Shown here in pieces: positions 26,256 to 36,418 of a stretch of 42,145 bases of DNA. Every line of letters starts with the position of its first letter. Position 1 is the stretch's first letter. Below the pieces are notes generated by a model that saw only the letters and a list, made by a program, of their open reading frames with translations, did not search any database and was not told where the DNA came from. Source of the DNA: Methylotenera sp. (GTDB lineage Bacteria; Pseudomonadota; Gammaproteobacteria; Burkholderiales; Methylophilaceae); NCBI GenBank assembly GCA_030682715.1, contig JAUXNQ010000054.1, positions 1 to 42,145 on the forward strand, read 5' to 3'. The translations under genes were made by a program, and so were the position numbers.

Positions 26256-26554
26256 TGTTTCTCCTTGCGCCAGGGTGCAACGCCAAGACTGTCGGCACGG
26301 CACGCAATAGCGTAGCTCACCCCTGCACTTGCCGCCAACGCCAAGGGCCAGATCAGCAACAATTTCAGAGAGCCTGCAAGCGTCTCGGCCTGTAGCGCGA
26401 GTCCGATCAGAACACAGCCGAGCCCCAAGTTATCAGCCTTGGCCAGAGCATGCAGGCGGCTATAAACATCGGGAAAGCGTAGCAGTCCCAGCGTACCAGC
26501 AAAATAGAAGAAAGCACCCGCAATCTGTAGCACAGCGCTGAGGATATCAATCAT
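26252..26554 (-). CDS. mrpG: MrpG-like antiporter subunit
   Basis: A 100-aa MrpG/MnhG protein with three helices and the conserved block GTLGLLRFPDVYSRLHALAK then ADNLG. I start at ATG 26554 (MIDILSAVLQIAGAFF), which overlaps mrpF by 8 nt; the longer frame upstream is out-of-phase mrpF sequence. Confidence 0.9.
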   Translation of the reverse strand: MIDILSAVLQIAGAFFYFAGTLGLLRFPDVYSRLHALAKADNLGLGCVLIGLALQAETLAGSLKLLLIWPLALAASAGVSYAIACRADSLGVAPWRKEKH

Positions 26555-26813
26555 CACGGCCCCTTTGCCATGCTCGCCTAGCAAAGGCGATGCCGCCAAT
26601 CGCTGCCAACAGTGCCAGTAGCAATGCGACGTCGACAAGCACCTGACCAGCGCCACCATATGCCAATAGCACCAACACACCCGTGCCAGTGCTACCGAAC
26701 AGGAGCGCCGTCAGCATACGATCAGCCGCCGTCGGTCCGCGCGCAGCCGCCAGTAGTGCAACAATCAGATTGCAGAGCAGAAAAAACGCTATTGGAAGTT
26801 CGAACCCTGTCAT
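26547..26813 (-). CDS. mrpF: MrpF-like antiporter subunit
   Basis: An 88-aa, three-helix MrpF/MnhF protein with RGPTAADRMLTALLFGSTGT, close to the family pattern GPT-ADR-LA, and a C-terminal DVALLLALLAAIGGIAFARR. It overlaps mrpE by 4 nt and mrpG by 8 nt. Confidence 0.9.
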   Translation of the reverse strand: MTGFELPIAFFLLCNLIVALLAAARGPTAADRMLTALLFGSTGTGVLVLLAYGGAGQVLVDVALLLALLAAIGGIAFARRAWQRGRDD

Positions 26814-27280
26814 CGCCCGACTCCAAAGAGTGCGCTGATGCGCGCCTCTAGCTCACCTGCCTCGGCCTCGATAGGCAGACGCTCATCCAGCACATGCACG
26901 CGCAACCGATCCTCTGCCAGCTCAACACTGAGTGTGCCCGGCATCAATCCAATCACGTTGGTCATGAGAACGCGCGGACCGCCTGCTGGCAGGTTCAATT
27001 GCAACTCCAGCACGCCTGGCTGCAGTGCCGCTCGGCCACGCAACGCCATCATGGCAACCTGAAATCCGCCGCGTACGGAATTCCTAAGAAAGAATAAGAC
27101 AAAACTTGGTATTTGCCCCCAACGTAGCCGATGCACGGCAGGCGGCATCAATATCACGCTAACGCAAGTGGCAGTCACTACCGCAACAGCACCCAACCAC
27201 CAGCCGTCGATACGACCCTCCGCCAGCACCCACCAAAGCACTGAAAACAGGAGGAAACGCAGGAGCAGACTGGGAATCAT
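26810..27280 (-). CDS. mrpE: MrpE-like antiporter subunit
   Basis: A 156-aa MrpE/MnhE protein: two N-terminal helices (about 5-20 and 28-45), FVLFFLRNSVRGGFQVAMMA, and LLMTNVIGLMPGTLSVELAE-type sequence in the soluble part, here VLMTNVIGLMPGTLSVELA. Its ATG overlaps the stop of the DUF190 gene (ATGA). It is the first structural antiporter gene; this subunit is needed for Mrp assembly in known systems. Confidence 0.9.
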   Translation of the reverse strand: MIPSLLLRFLLFSVLWWVLAEGRIDGWWLGAVAVVTATCVSVILMPPAVHRLRWGQIPSFVLFFLRNSVRGGFQVAMMALRGRAALQPGVLELQLNLPAGGPRVLMTNVIGLMPGTLSVELAEDRLRVHVLDERLPIEAEAGELEARISALFGVGR

Positions 27281-27594
27281 GATTCCCCAGTCATACTGAA
27301 CTTAATAGGTGCCCTGACATAAAACACATCCACTACTTCATCGCACAAACGCTGGAACAGACACACAATATCGGCTGAGCTGCGGGCCATCATAACCATG
27401 ATAGACTGCTTGACCAATTCAAAAAAGCGTGCTGAGTGTGTCTTACTGACATGACCAAAGCCCTGCGCTGCGGCAATCAAGGGGGCGCCAGACAAGGCCA
27501 GTATGCGTGCCTTCTGCAGCAACCGTTCACCTAAGGGAAAACCGCCGTGATGGCGATTACACTGAGTGAAAAATGTAAGCTGGTAACCCTGCAT
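27277..27594 (-). CDS. DUF190 protein leading the antiporter operon
   Basis: A 105-aa protein of the DUF190 family, which has a PII-like fold. It shows GYQLTFFTQ, HHGGFPLGERLL, IAAAQGFGHVSKTHSARFFE and FYVRAPIKF near the end. The ATG at 27594 has AAGGA upstream; the frame open to 27615 starts with TTG. It overlaps mrpE by 4 nt and so is the first gene of the antiporter operon. A regulatory role sensing a nucleotide or metabolite is possible by analogy with PII-like proteins; this is inference. Confidence 0.85.
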   Translation of the reverse strand: MQGYQLTFFTQCNRHHGGFPLGERLLQKARILALSGAPLIAAAQGFGHVSKTHSARFFELVKQSIMVMMARSSADIVCLFQRLCDEVVDVFYVRAPIKFSMTGES

Positions 27595-28080
27595 ACCGAT
27601 ATCCTTATCAACCAATCAAGATGCTGATTCTGCTTACGCAAAACACCTAATCATCACAAAATTTACTGCCATGCCAATCTCAGGACATTAATTTCATCCA
27701 ACGTGGAATGTTTCTTTTCAAAAGACAATCTACACATTCCGACCAACGCTTCGATTTCACCAAAAAAGTAACTGACCAACGTTCAAGCACTCTTCCAAAT
27801 CAACATTTCTTAAATCTAAGGAATACGCAAAATACCATAACCGATCTCAGACAACTGCCGATGGTGTTGGATGCTCTATTTTTAAGCACGCTTCAGTTTA
27901 AGCACACTTCAAGATAAAGAAGAAATTTGTAGGCTCAAAAATTAGAAAACCATTATGACCGAGCAAAATGGGAAGCTTCTATTCATTTGAAGCAAGGATC
28001 ATTTTAACTTGGTATTTTTGATTCATTATTTACATGGAATTTAGGTATTCTTTATTAAATAATATCATCAACACAAAAAT
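27595..28080. other. intergenic region upstream of the antiporter operon
   Basis: No gene is supported. The only frame of any length (27708-27917, plus strand) has no ribosome-binding site or family resemblance. A short imperfect direct repeat (AAGCACGCTTCA / AAGCACACTTCA) lies near 27885-27912. The region should hold the operon promoter and returns to low GC, marking the edge of the GC-rich block. Confidence 0.4.
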
Positions 28081-28144
28081 AAAAGTGTAAACAAAAGAAT
28101 AACCCCATGAATCATAGACTCATGGGGTTATTGTTTACACTTTT
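28081..28144 (-). terminator. nested-stem terminator after ssb
   Basis: Outer arms AAAAGTGTAAACAA and TTGTTTACACTTTT enclose inner arms AATAACCCCATGA and TCATGGGGTTATT, with a 3-nt bulge on the left and a 9-nt loop. The total stem is about 25 bp. On the minus strand it lies just after the ssb stop and ends in a T-rich stretch. Confidence 0.85.
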
Positions 28145-28158
28145 ACTTCAGGTAAATT

Positions 28159-28671
28159 CTAAAAAGGAATATCATCCTCAAAATCATCAAAGCCTGACCC
28201 AGTTGGCGCAGGTTTTGCAGCGGGTGCTTGTCTTGCTTGACCTTGGCTAGACTGACCTTGGCTAGGGGATGCTTGGTTGTAATCACTATCACCGCCCTGA
28301 TCCATGCCGCCGTCATAACTAGCATTTGAACCACCACCATCACGGCCACCTAGCATTTGCATTTGATCTGCAATAATTTCAGTCGTATAACGATCTTGAC
28401 CTTCCTTAGTTTGCCATTTACGTGTTTGCAAACGGCCTTCAACATATACAGGACGACCTTTTTTAAGGTACTCGCCTGCAATTTCAGCCAATTTACGATA
28501 CATGACAATATTGTGCCATTCAGTACGCTCTTGTTTAGCGCCTGATTTATCTTTCCAATTATCAGTTGTTGCAATACTAAAGTTACATACAGCCTCGCCG
28601 TTTGGCATATAGCGCACTTCTGGATCGCGACCAAGATTTCCAACCAATATCACTTTATTTACTGATGCCAT
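28159..28671 (-). CDS. ssb: single-stranded DNA-binding protein
   Basis: A 170-aa SSB. The OB-fold occupies residues 1-108 ([60 protein letters not shown]). A Gly/Ser/Gln-rich linker follows, and the acidic tip DDFEDDIPF recruits partner proteins. It starts 2 nt after the MFS transporter stop. The order uvrA (divergent), MFS, ssb is common in betaproteobacteria. Confidence 0.97.
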   Translation of the reverse strand: MASVNKVILVGNLGRDPEVRYMPNGEAVCNFSIATTDNWKDKSGAKQERTEWHNIVMYRKLAEIAGEYLKKGRPVYVEGRLQTRKWQTKEGQDRYTTEIIADQMQMLGGRDGGGSNASYDGGMDQGGDSDYNQASPSQGQSSQGQARQAPAAKPAPTGSGFDDFEDDIPF

Positions 28672-28673
28672 GT

Positions 28674-30077
28674 TTACCCCCTCAACAATTGATACACTTG
28701 GGAGTCATCCCAATCATACGATTTATCTATTTTCAATATTACAGTACGCTCTTGCGGCAACACTGCGGCCTCTATTACACCAGCCAACTTGGTAAGTTTG
28801 CTTTTCACACTTTCCACCATCTCCGCAGTCATCTGCTCTGCTGAGCCTTCCATGGTGTACATTTTGGTTCTAACCGCGAGTGGCGCTTGCATTGAAAATG
28901 CTAATAATAGCCATAAAAACATCATCACGCCACAAAATATAAACACACTCGCAAAGCCGTAAATGTGTGAAAGGTATCCACCAAATGCCCCGCCTACAAA
29001 AATGCCTAAAGACTGCGCAGTATTATAAACGCCCATGGCAGTTCCTTTGGCGGCAGCTGGTGCAATTTTGCTGATTAATGACGGTAGTGAAGCCTCTAGC
29101 ACGTTAAAAGCCACAAAATAAACAGTGAGAGATGCAACAATACCCCAAAAGTAATTGATGGAAACCGAGAACATCAATTGCGCCAATAACATCATGGCAA
29201 TAGCGGCAACAAATACCCGTTTCATTTGCGATTGTTTTTCAGCATAAATAATGGCGGGCACCATCATTACAAAAGACGCCAGCACGATAGGTAAGTAGAT
29301 TTGCCAATGTTGGTTTTCATGCAGTCCGCTTGAGCTTACAATGGCAAATGGCACCACCACAAACATCGCCATTTGTGCTGCATGCAGGGCAAAAATACCG
29401 TAATTCATTCGTAGTAGCTGTTTATTTTTAAGCACATCTTTTAATCTGGCAGGTGTGGCGCTAGCATCAGAATGATAATGACTATGCACAGGGTTCGGCA
29501 CAACGAAACGCACCACTGCAATAGCAGCCAAGGTCAGCACGCCAGTTAGTGCAAAAATACCTGGTACGCCTATCCACTGATTAAGAATCGGGCCGCCAAC
29601 CAAAGATAATGAAAAAGCAATGCCGATGGTCACACCAATGGTCGCCATTGCTTTAGTGCGATGCTCATCGCGTGTTAAATCTGCCACCAAAGCAGTCACG
29701 ACAGCAGAAACAGCACCCGCCCCCTGTAAAGCACGGCCAAGAATAATCCCTTCAATACTCGTGGCCAGCGCGGCGACCAAGCTACCAATTGCAAAAATAG
29801 CCAAACCCAGATAAATCATTGGTTTACGGCCATACTTATCAGATGCCATGCCAAATGGAAGTTGTAATAAGGCTTGAGTTAACCCATAAGCACCTAATGC
29901 TAACCCCACCATAAAGCTACTGGGCTTATCTGGTAAGGTAGACGCATAAATAGCAAATATCGGTAAAATCAAAAACATACCAAACATGCGCAGGCCATAA
30001 ATAGACGCCAAACTTAAAGTTGCGCGCCTTTCTGCTGGAGTCATATTGTCGGAAGAGAGGTGTTGCGATGAAGACAT
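28674..30077 (-). CDS. YajR-like MFS transporter
   Basis: A 467-aa major facilitator with 12 predicted helices. Motif A is in [19 protein letters not shown], and [20 protein letters not shown] is the motif C region of drug/proton antiporters. Residues about 405-467, ending [19 protein letters not shown] then SQVYQLLRG, form a soluble C-terminal domain like the YAM domain of E. coli YajR. The substrate is unknown. It is coupled to ssb (2-nt gap) and divergent from uvrA. Confidence 0.9.
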   Translation of the reverse strand: MSSSQHLSSDNMTPAERRATLSLASIYGLRMFGMFLILPIFAIYASTLPDKPSSFMVGLALGAYGLTQALLQLPFGMASDKYGRKPMIYLGLAIFAIGSLVAALATSIEGIILGRALQGAGAVSAVVTALVADLTRDEHRTKAMATIGVTIGIAFSLSLVGGPILNQWIGVPGIFALTGVLTLAAIAVVRFVVPNPVHSHYHSDASATPARLKDVLKNKQLLRMNYGIFALHAAQMAMFVVVPFAIVSSSGLHENQHWQIYLPIVLASFVMMVPAIIYAEKQSQMKRVFVAAIAMMLLAQLMFSVSINYFWGIVASLTVYFVAFNVLEASLPSLISKIAPAAAKGTAMGVYNTAQSLGIFVGGAFGGYLSHIYGFASVFIFCGVMMFLWLLLAFSMQAPLAVRTKMYTMEGSAEQMTAEMVESVKSKLTKLAGVIEAAVLPQERTVILKIDKSYDWDDSQVYQLLRG

Positions 30078-30338
30078 GAAAAATAATTAAGCTAAATGCG
30101 TAAAAGTAGGTATATTAGCAGGTTGCCTTCATGTTATCCCGAATGTTTCATAAAATTGCCTATGACCAATCGTCTTTTTGCTTAGATTCAAGATTGAGAT
30201 ACAAGCATTTGCTAACATGCGGTCAAGTAATACGGCACACCTCTTTCACAAATATTACCTGCAACATAAAATACTACGTCATCATGACGACGTTTTATCA
30301 GACTCATAGGTAAGCAAAAGTACAATGGATTTAGCTAT

Positions 30339-33152
30339 ATGGATTTAATTCGTATTCGCGGTGCGCGCACGCACAATTTAAAGAATATTTCACTGGATAT
30401 TCCACGCAATCAACTGGTTGTGATCACTGGTTTATCTGGCTCTGGCAAGTCTTCGCTGGCTTTTGATACTTTGTACGCAGAAGGCCAGCGCCGTTATGTT
30501 GAATCGCTTTCTGCTTACGCGCGTCAATTTTTGGCACGCATGGATAAACCTGATGTCGATTTGATTGAAGGCTTATCACCCGCAATTTCTATTGAGCAAA
30601 AATCAACCTCACACAACCCACGCTCCACGGTTGGCACCGTCACTGAAATCCACGATTACCTGCGCCTGTTATACGCGCGAGCTGGCGATCCAGAATGTCC
30701 AGAGCACGGCAATAAGCTAGAAGCTCAAACCGTCAGCCAAATGGTGGATAGCGTACTTTCCCTGCCTGAAGACACCAAGCTAATGATATTAGCGCCTGTA
30801 GTTTCTAACCGCAAAGGTGAACAAATTGACCTGTTTGAAGAACTTAAAGCACAAGGCTTTGTAAGGCTACGTGTTGACGGAAAAATCTATGAAGTAGATG
30901 CGTTGCCGCAACTAGCCAAAACCACTAAACACAATGTCGATGTAGTGGTTGACCGTATTAAAGTTAAAGCGGATATGAAGCAGCGAATTGCTGAATCTTT
31001 TGAAACTGCATTACGTTTAGCCGAAGGTAAAGCCATTGCCGTGGAAATGGACACAGACAAAGAGCACCTGTTCTCTGCCAAATTTTCATGTCCGCTATGT
31101 GATTACTCACTTGCAGAACTAGAGCCGCGCCTATTCTCTTTCAACAATCCAATGGGCGCATGTCCAACTTGTGATGGCTTAGGCAATATCAATTTCTTTG
31201 ACCCTAAACGGGTGGTTGCTTTCCCACATTTATCATTAGCGGCAGGCGCAATTAAAGGCTGGGACAAACGCAACCAATTCTATTTCCAGATGCTGGCAAG
31301 CTTGGCAGCTCATTATCAATTTGATTTAGACACGACCTTTGAAAAACTGCCAGAGCCCATTCAAAAGATATTACTTAACGGCAGTGGCAAAGAAGAAATT
31401 GCGTTTAAATACCTGAATGAACGCGGTGTGTTTTATCAAAAAAACCATACGTTTGAGGGCATTTTAAATAATTTAAAACGTCGTTATCACGAAACAGACT
31501 CACAGACCGTGCGCGAAGAGCTAGCGAAATATCTCAACTCACAAAGCTGCCCAGACTGCGCAGGCACACGCTTACGCAAAGAAGCGCGCCATGTAAAAGT
31601 GGGCAATAAGAACATCCATGAAGTATGCCAAGTGCCACTAAAATTAGCGCTTACTTTCTTTGATACGCTTGAACTAACAGGCGCAAAACTAGCGATTGCA
31701 GATAAGATTGTAAAAGAGATTAGCAACCGCCTAAAATTTCTCACTAACGTAGGGCTTGAGTATTTATCATTATCCCGCTCGGCTGAAACCCTTTCAGGCG
31801 GTGAAGCACAGCGCATCAGGTTAGCATCACAAATCGGCAGTGGCTTAACTGGTGTCATGTACGTGTTAGATGAGCCGTCAATTGGCTTGCATCAACGTGA
31901 TAACGACCGCTTACTCGACACGCTCAAACGTCTACGTGATATTGGCAACAGCGTCATTGTAGTAGAGCATGACCAAGATGCGATTATGGCGGCAGATTAT
32001 GTCGTTGATATTGGCCCTGGCGCAGGCGAGCATGGCGGGCGTATTGTGGCTGAGGGCACACCAACGGAAATTAAAGAGAATGTAAATTCTCTTACAGGCG
32101 AATATTTAAGCGGTAAACGCCAAATCACCTATAACAAAAAACGTACAGCACCAGACCCAGAACGCTGGCTTAAAATGAGCCATGCAACTGGCAACAACCT
32201 CAAAGATGTTACCTTAAAGCTCCCTGTTGGCTTGCTAAGCTGCATCACGGGTGTTTCTGGTAGCGGAAAATCTACCCTAATTAACGATACGCTTTATCGT
32301 ATCGTTGCACAGCACTTATACGGCAGCAGTACAGAACCAGCGCCTTACGGTGAAATTGACGGCTTAGCATTTTTTGACAAAGTGGTCGATGTAGACCAAA
32401 GCCCAATTGGGCGCACCCCACGCTCCAACCCTGCCACATACACGGGCTTATTTACACCGATTCGAGACTTGTTCGCAGGTGTTCCAGAAAGTCGCGCGCG
32501 CGGTTACGGCCCAGGGCGCTACTCCTTTAACGTAAAAGGCGGCCGTTGCGAGGCGTGCCAAGGCGATGGTGTACTTCGTGTTGAAATGCATTTCTTGCCT
32601 GACGTTTATGTGCCATGTGACGTATGTAAAGGCCAACGCTACAACCGTGAAACACTTGAAATTCAGTTCAAAGGTAAAAATATCCATGAAATTTTAGGGA
32701 TGACCGTAGAACAAGCTCACGCCTTTTTCAATGCACAGCCTGTCATTTCCAGAAAACTACAAACCTTGCTAGATGTTGGCTTAGGCTACATTACGCTGGG
32801 TCAAAGTGCAACAACACTATCGGGCGGTGAGGCGCAACGCGTTAAGCTTGCGCTCGAGCTAAGTAAGCGCGATACAGGTCGTACGCTATACATCCTAGAT
32901 GAACCAACCACAGGCCTACATTTTGCGGATATTCAATTATTACTCGATGTGATCCATCGCTTGCGCGATGCAGGGAACACCATTGTGATTATTGAACATA
33001 ATCTTGATGTGATTAAAACAGCAGACTGGATTGTAGACATGGGTCCAGAAGGTGGTGATGGCGGCGGCATGGTGATTGCTGAAGGCACACCTGAAGAAGT
33101 CGCAGAAAGCAACGTCAGCTATACGGCTAAATACTTAAAGTTAATGCTTTAG
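30339..33152 (+). CDS. uvrA: excinuclease ABC subunit A
   Basis: A 937-aa damage-recognition ATPase of nucleotide excision repair. It has two ABC modules: Walker [20 protein letters not shown] (about 32-50) and [17 protein letters not shown] (about 640), and signatures LSGGEAQRI and LSGGEAQRV. The zinc modules are CPLC...CPTC (about 253-280) and CEAC...CDVC (about 742-770). The length is normal. I found no clear SOS (LexA) box in the 260-nt upstream region. ATGGATTTA occurs twice around the start; the upstream copy (30325) is out of frame. Confidence 0.97.
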   Translation: MDLIRIRGARTHNLKNISLDIPRNQLVVITGLSGSGKSSLAFDTLYAEGQRRYVESLSAYARQFLARMDKPDVDLIEGLSPAISIEQKSTSHNPRSTVGTVTEIHDYLRLLYARAGDPECPEHGNKLEAQTVSQMVDSVLSLPEDTKLMILAPVVSNRKGEQIDLFEELKAQGFVRLRVDGKIYEVDALPQLAKTTKHNVDVVVDRIKVKADMKQRIAESFETALRLAEGKAIAVEMDTDKEHLFSAKFSCPLCDYSLAELEPRLFSFNNPMGACPTCDGLGNINFFDPKRVVAFPHLSLAAGAIKGWDKRNQFYFQMLASLAAHYQFDLDTTFEKLPEPIQKILLNGSGKEEIAFKYLNERGVFYQKNHTFEGILNNLKRRYHETDSQTVREELAKYLNSQSCPDCAGTRLRKEARHVKVGNKNIHEVCQVPLKLALTFFDTLELTGAKLAIADKIVKEISNRLKFLTNVGLEYLSLSRSAETLSGGEAQRIRLASQIGSGLTGVMYVLDEPSIGLHQRDNDRLLDTLKRLRDIGNSVIVVEHDQDAIMAADYVVDIGPGAGEHGGRIVAEGTPTEIKENVNSLTGEYLSGKRQITYNKKRTAPDPERWLKMSHATGNNLKDVTLKLPVGLLSCITGVSGSGKSTLINDTLYRIVAQHLYGSSTEPAPYGEIDGLAFFDKVVDVDQSPIGRTPRSNPATYTGLFTPIRDLFAGVPESRARGYGPGRYSFNVKGGRCEACQGDGVLRVEMHFLPDVYVPCDVCKGQRYNRETLEIQFKGKNIHEILGMTVEQAHAFFNAQPVISRKLQTLLDVGLGYITLGQSATTLSGGEAQRVKLALELSKRDTGRTLYILDEPTTGLHFADIQLLLDVIHRLRDAGNTIVIIEHNLDVIKTADWIVDMGPEGGDGGGMVIAEGTPEEVAESNVSYTAKYLKLML

Positions 33153-33162
33153 TACACAAAAA

Positions 33163-33190
33163 TACTGATTAGCGTCCATGCTAATCAGTA
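33163..33190 (+). terminator. probable uvrA terminator
   Basis: Perfect 11-bp arms TACTGATTAGC and GCTAATCAGTA with a 6-nt loop, 10 nt after the uvrA stop. The tail is only AT-rich rather than a pure T run, so termination strength is uncertain. Confidence 0.65.
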
Positions 33191-33278
33191 ATTATAGATT
33201 TACAATTTAACTACAGCCTATGATTAAAAACTGATTAAGAACGCTTAAACCCTTGCAGTACCCAGCTCATCTCAATCA

Positions 33279-34106
33279 CTAAATCATCGCATTAGCCTCG
33301 GCTAAAAAGCCACGATAACGCTCAATCGATGCAAGCCATTCATCACTATAAATATTCAAGCGCGACATAATGTCGGCATCAAGACTCTTCGCAATAACAT
33401 CAGCAGCATCTCCCCGCTCCAAGCCTTGTGCGATATGTACCGCCACATAAACCACCAGTGATATCTCACATGCAGCTTTGTCCATAGGCGTTGCATAATA
33501 ACGTAGCGCACGCGCAATTTCCTGTGGGAAGCTCCATCGAATCGCAAGCTCTTCACCAATCTGACAATGATCTAAACCAAGCACCTCACGTTCTACGGCC
33601 TGTCGCCTCTCTGCGCTTACATCAACACACAAAACATCTACTTCAGCCGAAGTAACAGGGAACACCAAGTGAATCAATAAATCACCAATGTTATGCAACA
33701 ACCCTGCTATATATGAAATCTCTGCATCGTTACCCAATTGCTTTGCAATTTCACGGCTAATGCTCGCAGAAATTAAACTATGGCACCAAAATCTTTTTAA
33801 ATCCAAGCCAGGGACATTAGCAATAGCCCCAGCAATACCGCATGCAACGACCAAAGAGCGAATCTTGGCTAGCCCTAAAATCGCAACCGCATCGTCAATA
33901 TTTTTAACCGCACGGGTGACACCATAAAAAGATGAGTTAGCCATTTTAAGGACTTTAGCGGCGATCACCGCGTCTTGCTCAATAGTACTAGCCAATAGAT
34001 GAATATCGACATCATCACTATTGAGCATCCGCATCACCTCATGCACCACCTTAGGCAAGCTAGGTAAGCTAATAATCGAATTAAAAAAATCCTCTATAGG
34101 TCTCAT
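33279..34106 (-). CDS. HDOD domain protein
   Basis: A 275-aa cytosolic signalling protein, nearly all one HDOD domain (about 10-210). It shows ISLPSLPKVVHEVMRMLNS, IEQDAVIAAKVLKMANSSFY, AVAILGLAKIRSLVVACGI and IAGLLHNIGDLLIHLVFP. The last has HN where true HD phosphohydrolases have HD, as expected for a non-catalytic HDOD. Such proteins act in signalling or type III/IV regulation; the partner here is unknown. It is separate from mtgA by 63 nt on the same strand. Confidence 0.9.
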   Translation of the reverse strand: MRPIEDFFNSIISLPSLPKVVHEVMRMLNSDDVDIHLLASTIEQDAVIAAKVLKMANSSFYGVTRAVKNIDDAVAILGLAKIRSLVVACGIAGAIANVPGLDLKRFWCHSLISASISREIAKQLGNDAEISYIAGLLHNIGDLLIHLVFPVTSAEVDVLCVDVSAERRQAVEREVLGLDHCQIGEELAIRWSFPQEIARALRYYATPMDKAACEISLVVYVAVHIAQGLERGDAADVIAKSLDADIMSRLNIYSDEWLASIERYRGFLAEANAMI

Positions 34107-34169
34107 ACATACTCTCTCAATATTAACGACTAGCTAGACTGAAATTAAGACCATCATTGAACACAACCA

Positions 34170-34904
34170 CTAGGGCACTGGCACCATATGCATTCTTGCT
34201 TGTATCGTTGCAGTGCGTCTATTAAGATAACGCGTGTACTGGTGTTTATCGTAAAAGCGAGGGTTAGGAATCATCGCAGCCAACCTTGCCGCCTGCCCCT
34301 TGCTTAAGCGCGCTGCGCTAGTTTTATAATAATGTCTTGCAGCCGCCTCTGCACCAAACACACCATTACCCCACTCGATCACATTGAGGTAAATTTCTAA
34401 AATACGCCGCTTAGACATGGTCTTTTCTAGCATGATGGTAATAATCGCCTCTTGCCCTTTGCGCCAAGGTGTTCTTTTGGTGGATAAAAACAAATTCTTT
34501 GCTAACTGCTGGCTAATCGTAGAACCACCCGCCACGATCTTGCCTTTTTTCAGGTTTTTCTCATATGCTTTTTGTATGCCATCCCAATCAAAACCCTCAT
34601 GATCAAGAAACTTTGCATCCTCTGAAGCAATTACAGCTCGCTTGAGATGATTCGATATTTTTTCATAATCTACCCACTTATGCTTAAGCGTAGCCTCTGG
34701 GCGATCCTCTTGAATAATTGCTAACCGATCTTCCATAAAAGCGCTAGAAGAAGGGTTGAATTTAATCCACCAACAAATGTGCAAAAATATCCAAACCTGA
34801 TACAACAGCACAAAAGCCATAAAAAGCACGAAAGCACGTGCTAAATACCCACCAACACGCAAAGGCGATGCATTCGATTTATTATTCATCAACCAAGTGA
34901 TCAT
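34170..34904 (-). CDS. mtgA: monofunctional peptidoglycan glycosyltransferase
   Basis: A 244-aa membrane-anchored transglycosylase that polymerises lipid II. It has one N-terminal helix (about 21-45) and then a GT51 domain with catalytic E95 in VIASEDAKFLDHEGFDWDGI, GGSTISQQLAKNLFLS, and RRILEIYLNVIEWGNGVFGA. There is no transpeptidase domain. The ATG overlaps the aroE stop (ATGA). The order aroE-mtgA is common in betaproteobacteria. Confidence 0.95.
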   Translation of the reverse strand: MITWLMNNKSNASPLRVGGYLARAFVLFMAFVLLYQVWIFLHICWWIKFNPSSSAFMEDRLAIIQEDRPEATLKHKWVDYEKISNHLKRAVIASEDAKFLDHEGFDWDGIQKAYEKNLKKGKIVAGGSTISQQLAKNLFLSTKRTPWRKGQEAIITIMLEKTMSKRRILEIYLNVIEWGNGVFGAEAAARHYYKTSAARLSKGQAARLAAMIPNPRFYDKHQYTRYLNRRTATIQARMHMVPVP

Positions 34905-35779
34905 ATTGCAAGCGCCCTTATTTTATCCATCACAGGCTTTGTATCAGGATGCACACCACGCCACAAATAAAACGCCTCAGCGGCTTGCTCTACCAACATA
35001 CCTAAACCATCTGCCACTTGCGCACCATTACGGCGTGCTTGCGCCATAAAAGGCGTTTCTCGACCATACATCATCTCGTAAGCAAGACAATTTTCAGCAT
35101 ATACCGTGTCAGGAATTGGCAAAACAGAATCAGTTAAGCCTGTTGACGTACTATTAATGACTAAATCAAACGTTTGTTCATCCAACTCATCAAAACGCTT
35201 AGCCATACATACAGTATCACTGTTAGTGGAATCAATAATCTCAGAAAGAATTCTTGCAGCATTTTCAGCTTTAGCAAAAGTACGATTTGAAATGACGATA
35301 AGACTAGGATTTGCTTCAACCAAGGGCTGTAGCACACCAAATGCGGCACCCCCACTACCCAGCAAAAGTACTCTCTTGTGTCGAATATCAAACTTTAAGT
35401 TCTTGGATATATCGTTAACTAGCCCTAATCCATCTGTATTATCAGCAACTACCGCACTACCCTCACTAAATATAAGGGTGTTTGATGCGCGAGCTCTGTC
35501 AGCACGTGGATTGGCTATCCCGTTTTTAGTTGCAAATATTAACGCCTCAAACTTAAATGGCACAGTGACATTCAAGCCCTTATAACCTTCCGCTATTAGC
35601 GCTCTTACTGTGTCATCAAAACCATCTATTGGCGCAAGAATACGCTCATAAGTCATGGCCTGCCCTGTTTGTTGAGCAAAAGCATCGTGAATTATGGGAG
35701 ATTTGCTATGCGCAATTGGATTACCCACCACTGCATAACGGTCAACACGATTTAGTGGTTTAACGTGGATATCGGTCAT
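34901..35779 (-). CDS. aroE: shikimate 5-dehydrogenase
   Basis: A 292-aa NADP-dependent enzyme reducing 3-dehydroshikimate. The substrate site includes VGNPIAHSKSPIIHDAFA and GLNVTVPFKFEA (catalytic Lys); the nucleotide fold has LLLGSGGAAFGV. ADNTDGLG and the C-terminal GLGMLVEQAAEAFYLWRG are typical. It overlaps mtgA and starts 3 nt after the rhodanese gene, so rhodanese, aroE and mtgA form one unit. Confidence 0.96.
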   Translation of the reverse strand: MTDIHVKPLNRVDRYAVVGNPIAHSKSPIIHDAFAQQTGQAMTYERILAPIDGFDDTVRALIAEGYKGLNVTVPFKFEALIFATKNGIANPRADRARASNTLIFSEGSAVVADNTDGLGLVNDISKNLKFDIRHKRVLLLGSGGAAFGVLQPLVEANPSLIVISNRTFAKAENAARILSEIIDSTNSDTVCMAKRFDELDEQTFDLVINSTSTGLTDSVLPIPDTVYAENCLAYEMMYGRETPFMAQARRNGAQVADGLGMLVEQAAEAFYLWRGVHPDTKPVMDKIRALAI

Positions 35780-35782
35780 TGA

Positions 35783-36247
35783 TTAGTTAGTCCAAGGCAA
35801 GCCAGCGTGCTTCCAACCATTGATAAGCGTACGCTGCTTTTGCTCATTACTCGCGCCCTCAAATCCCTCAAGCACGTTATAAGCATGTTGATACCCTAAA
35901 GATTCAGCTACCAAGGCTGCATTGTGAGAGCGCCCACCAGTGCGGCATAAAAACAAAATTGGAGAGTTTTTATCTACATTCTTTTGATTAAGTTGCGCCT
36001 CTAATTGAGCAGCAAAGTCTGGATTAGCCACCATGCCAGGGTAAAACGCCCACTCAACATGTAACGCAGCAGGCACACGACCAACCAACTCCAACTCTGC
36101 TTTAGTGCGTACATCCACCAACTGCGCACCCACATTCGCCTGCAAAACCTCATAAGCCTCTTGCGGTGTTAATTCACCAGCATATGGCAAGCGTTTTTCA
36201 ATTGCTCGCCTCTCTGCGAGCGCTAAAATTTCCTGACTATCACTCAT
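35783..36247 (-). CDS. rhodanese-like sulfurtransferase
   Basis: A 154-aa single-domain rhodanese. LVDVRTKAELELVGRVPAAL gives the usual fold and the active-site loop is CRTGGRS with catalytic C101. There is no signal peptide, so it is cytosolic. The N-terminal helix (about 1-38, LTPQEAYEVLQ) is typical. It is the first gene of the unit with aroE and mtgA. The sulfur acceptor is unknown. Confidence 0.92.
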   Translation of the reverse strand: MSDSQEILALAERRAIEKRLPYAGELTPQEAYEVLQANVGAQLVDVRTKAELELVGRVPAALHVEWAFYPGMVANPDFAAQLEAQLNQKNVDKNSPILFLCRTGGRSHNAALVAESLGYQHAYNVLEGFEGASNEQKQRTLINGWKHAGLPWTN

Positions 36248-36390
36248 GATGCATTCATCCTTAATTACATGACCAAAAACAATCTGTTAACACCTTTTTC
36301 TTACACCATTACTGCCGTTCGAATTATAATAAACCATCTTTACGTTTACGCTTAAACCTGTTGACAGAAACCTCGTCAACAACGCACATT

Positions 36391-36407
36391 TGCACTATTT
36401 TAGTGCA
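36391..36407 (+). promoter_or_regulatory. NtrC-binding site upstream of glnA
   Basis: TGCACTATTTTAGTGCA is a perfect 6+6 palindrome with a 5-nt centre and fits the NtrC consensus TGCAC-N7-GTGCA. Its centre is about 110 nt upstream of the sigma-54 -12 element, a usual enhancer distance at glnA. Confidence 0.88.
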
Positions 36408-36418
36408 CTAAATAATGA

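Noticed and set aside
23647-26851. Many long open frames on both strands across the antiporter operon
   Set aside because: They are shadows caused by the higher GC; the real genes form one overlapping minus-strand series with clear membrane-protein family motifs.
27708-27917. 69-aa plus-strand open frame upstream of the antiporter operon
   Set aside because: No ribosome-binding site, low-complexity basic composition and no recognisable family.
30078-30338. LexA (SOS) box expected upstream of uvrA
   Set aside because: I looked for CTGT-N8-ACAG and near variants and found none convincing, so no operator is reported.
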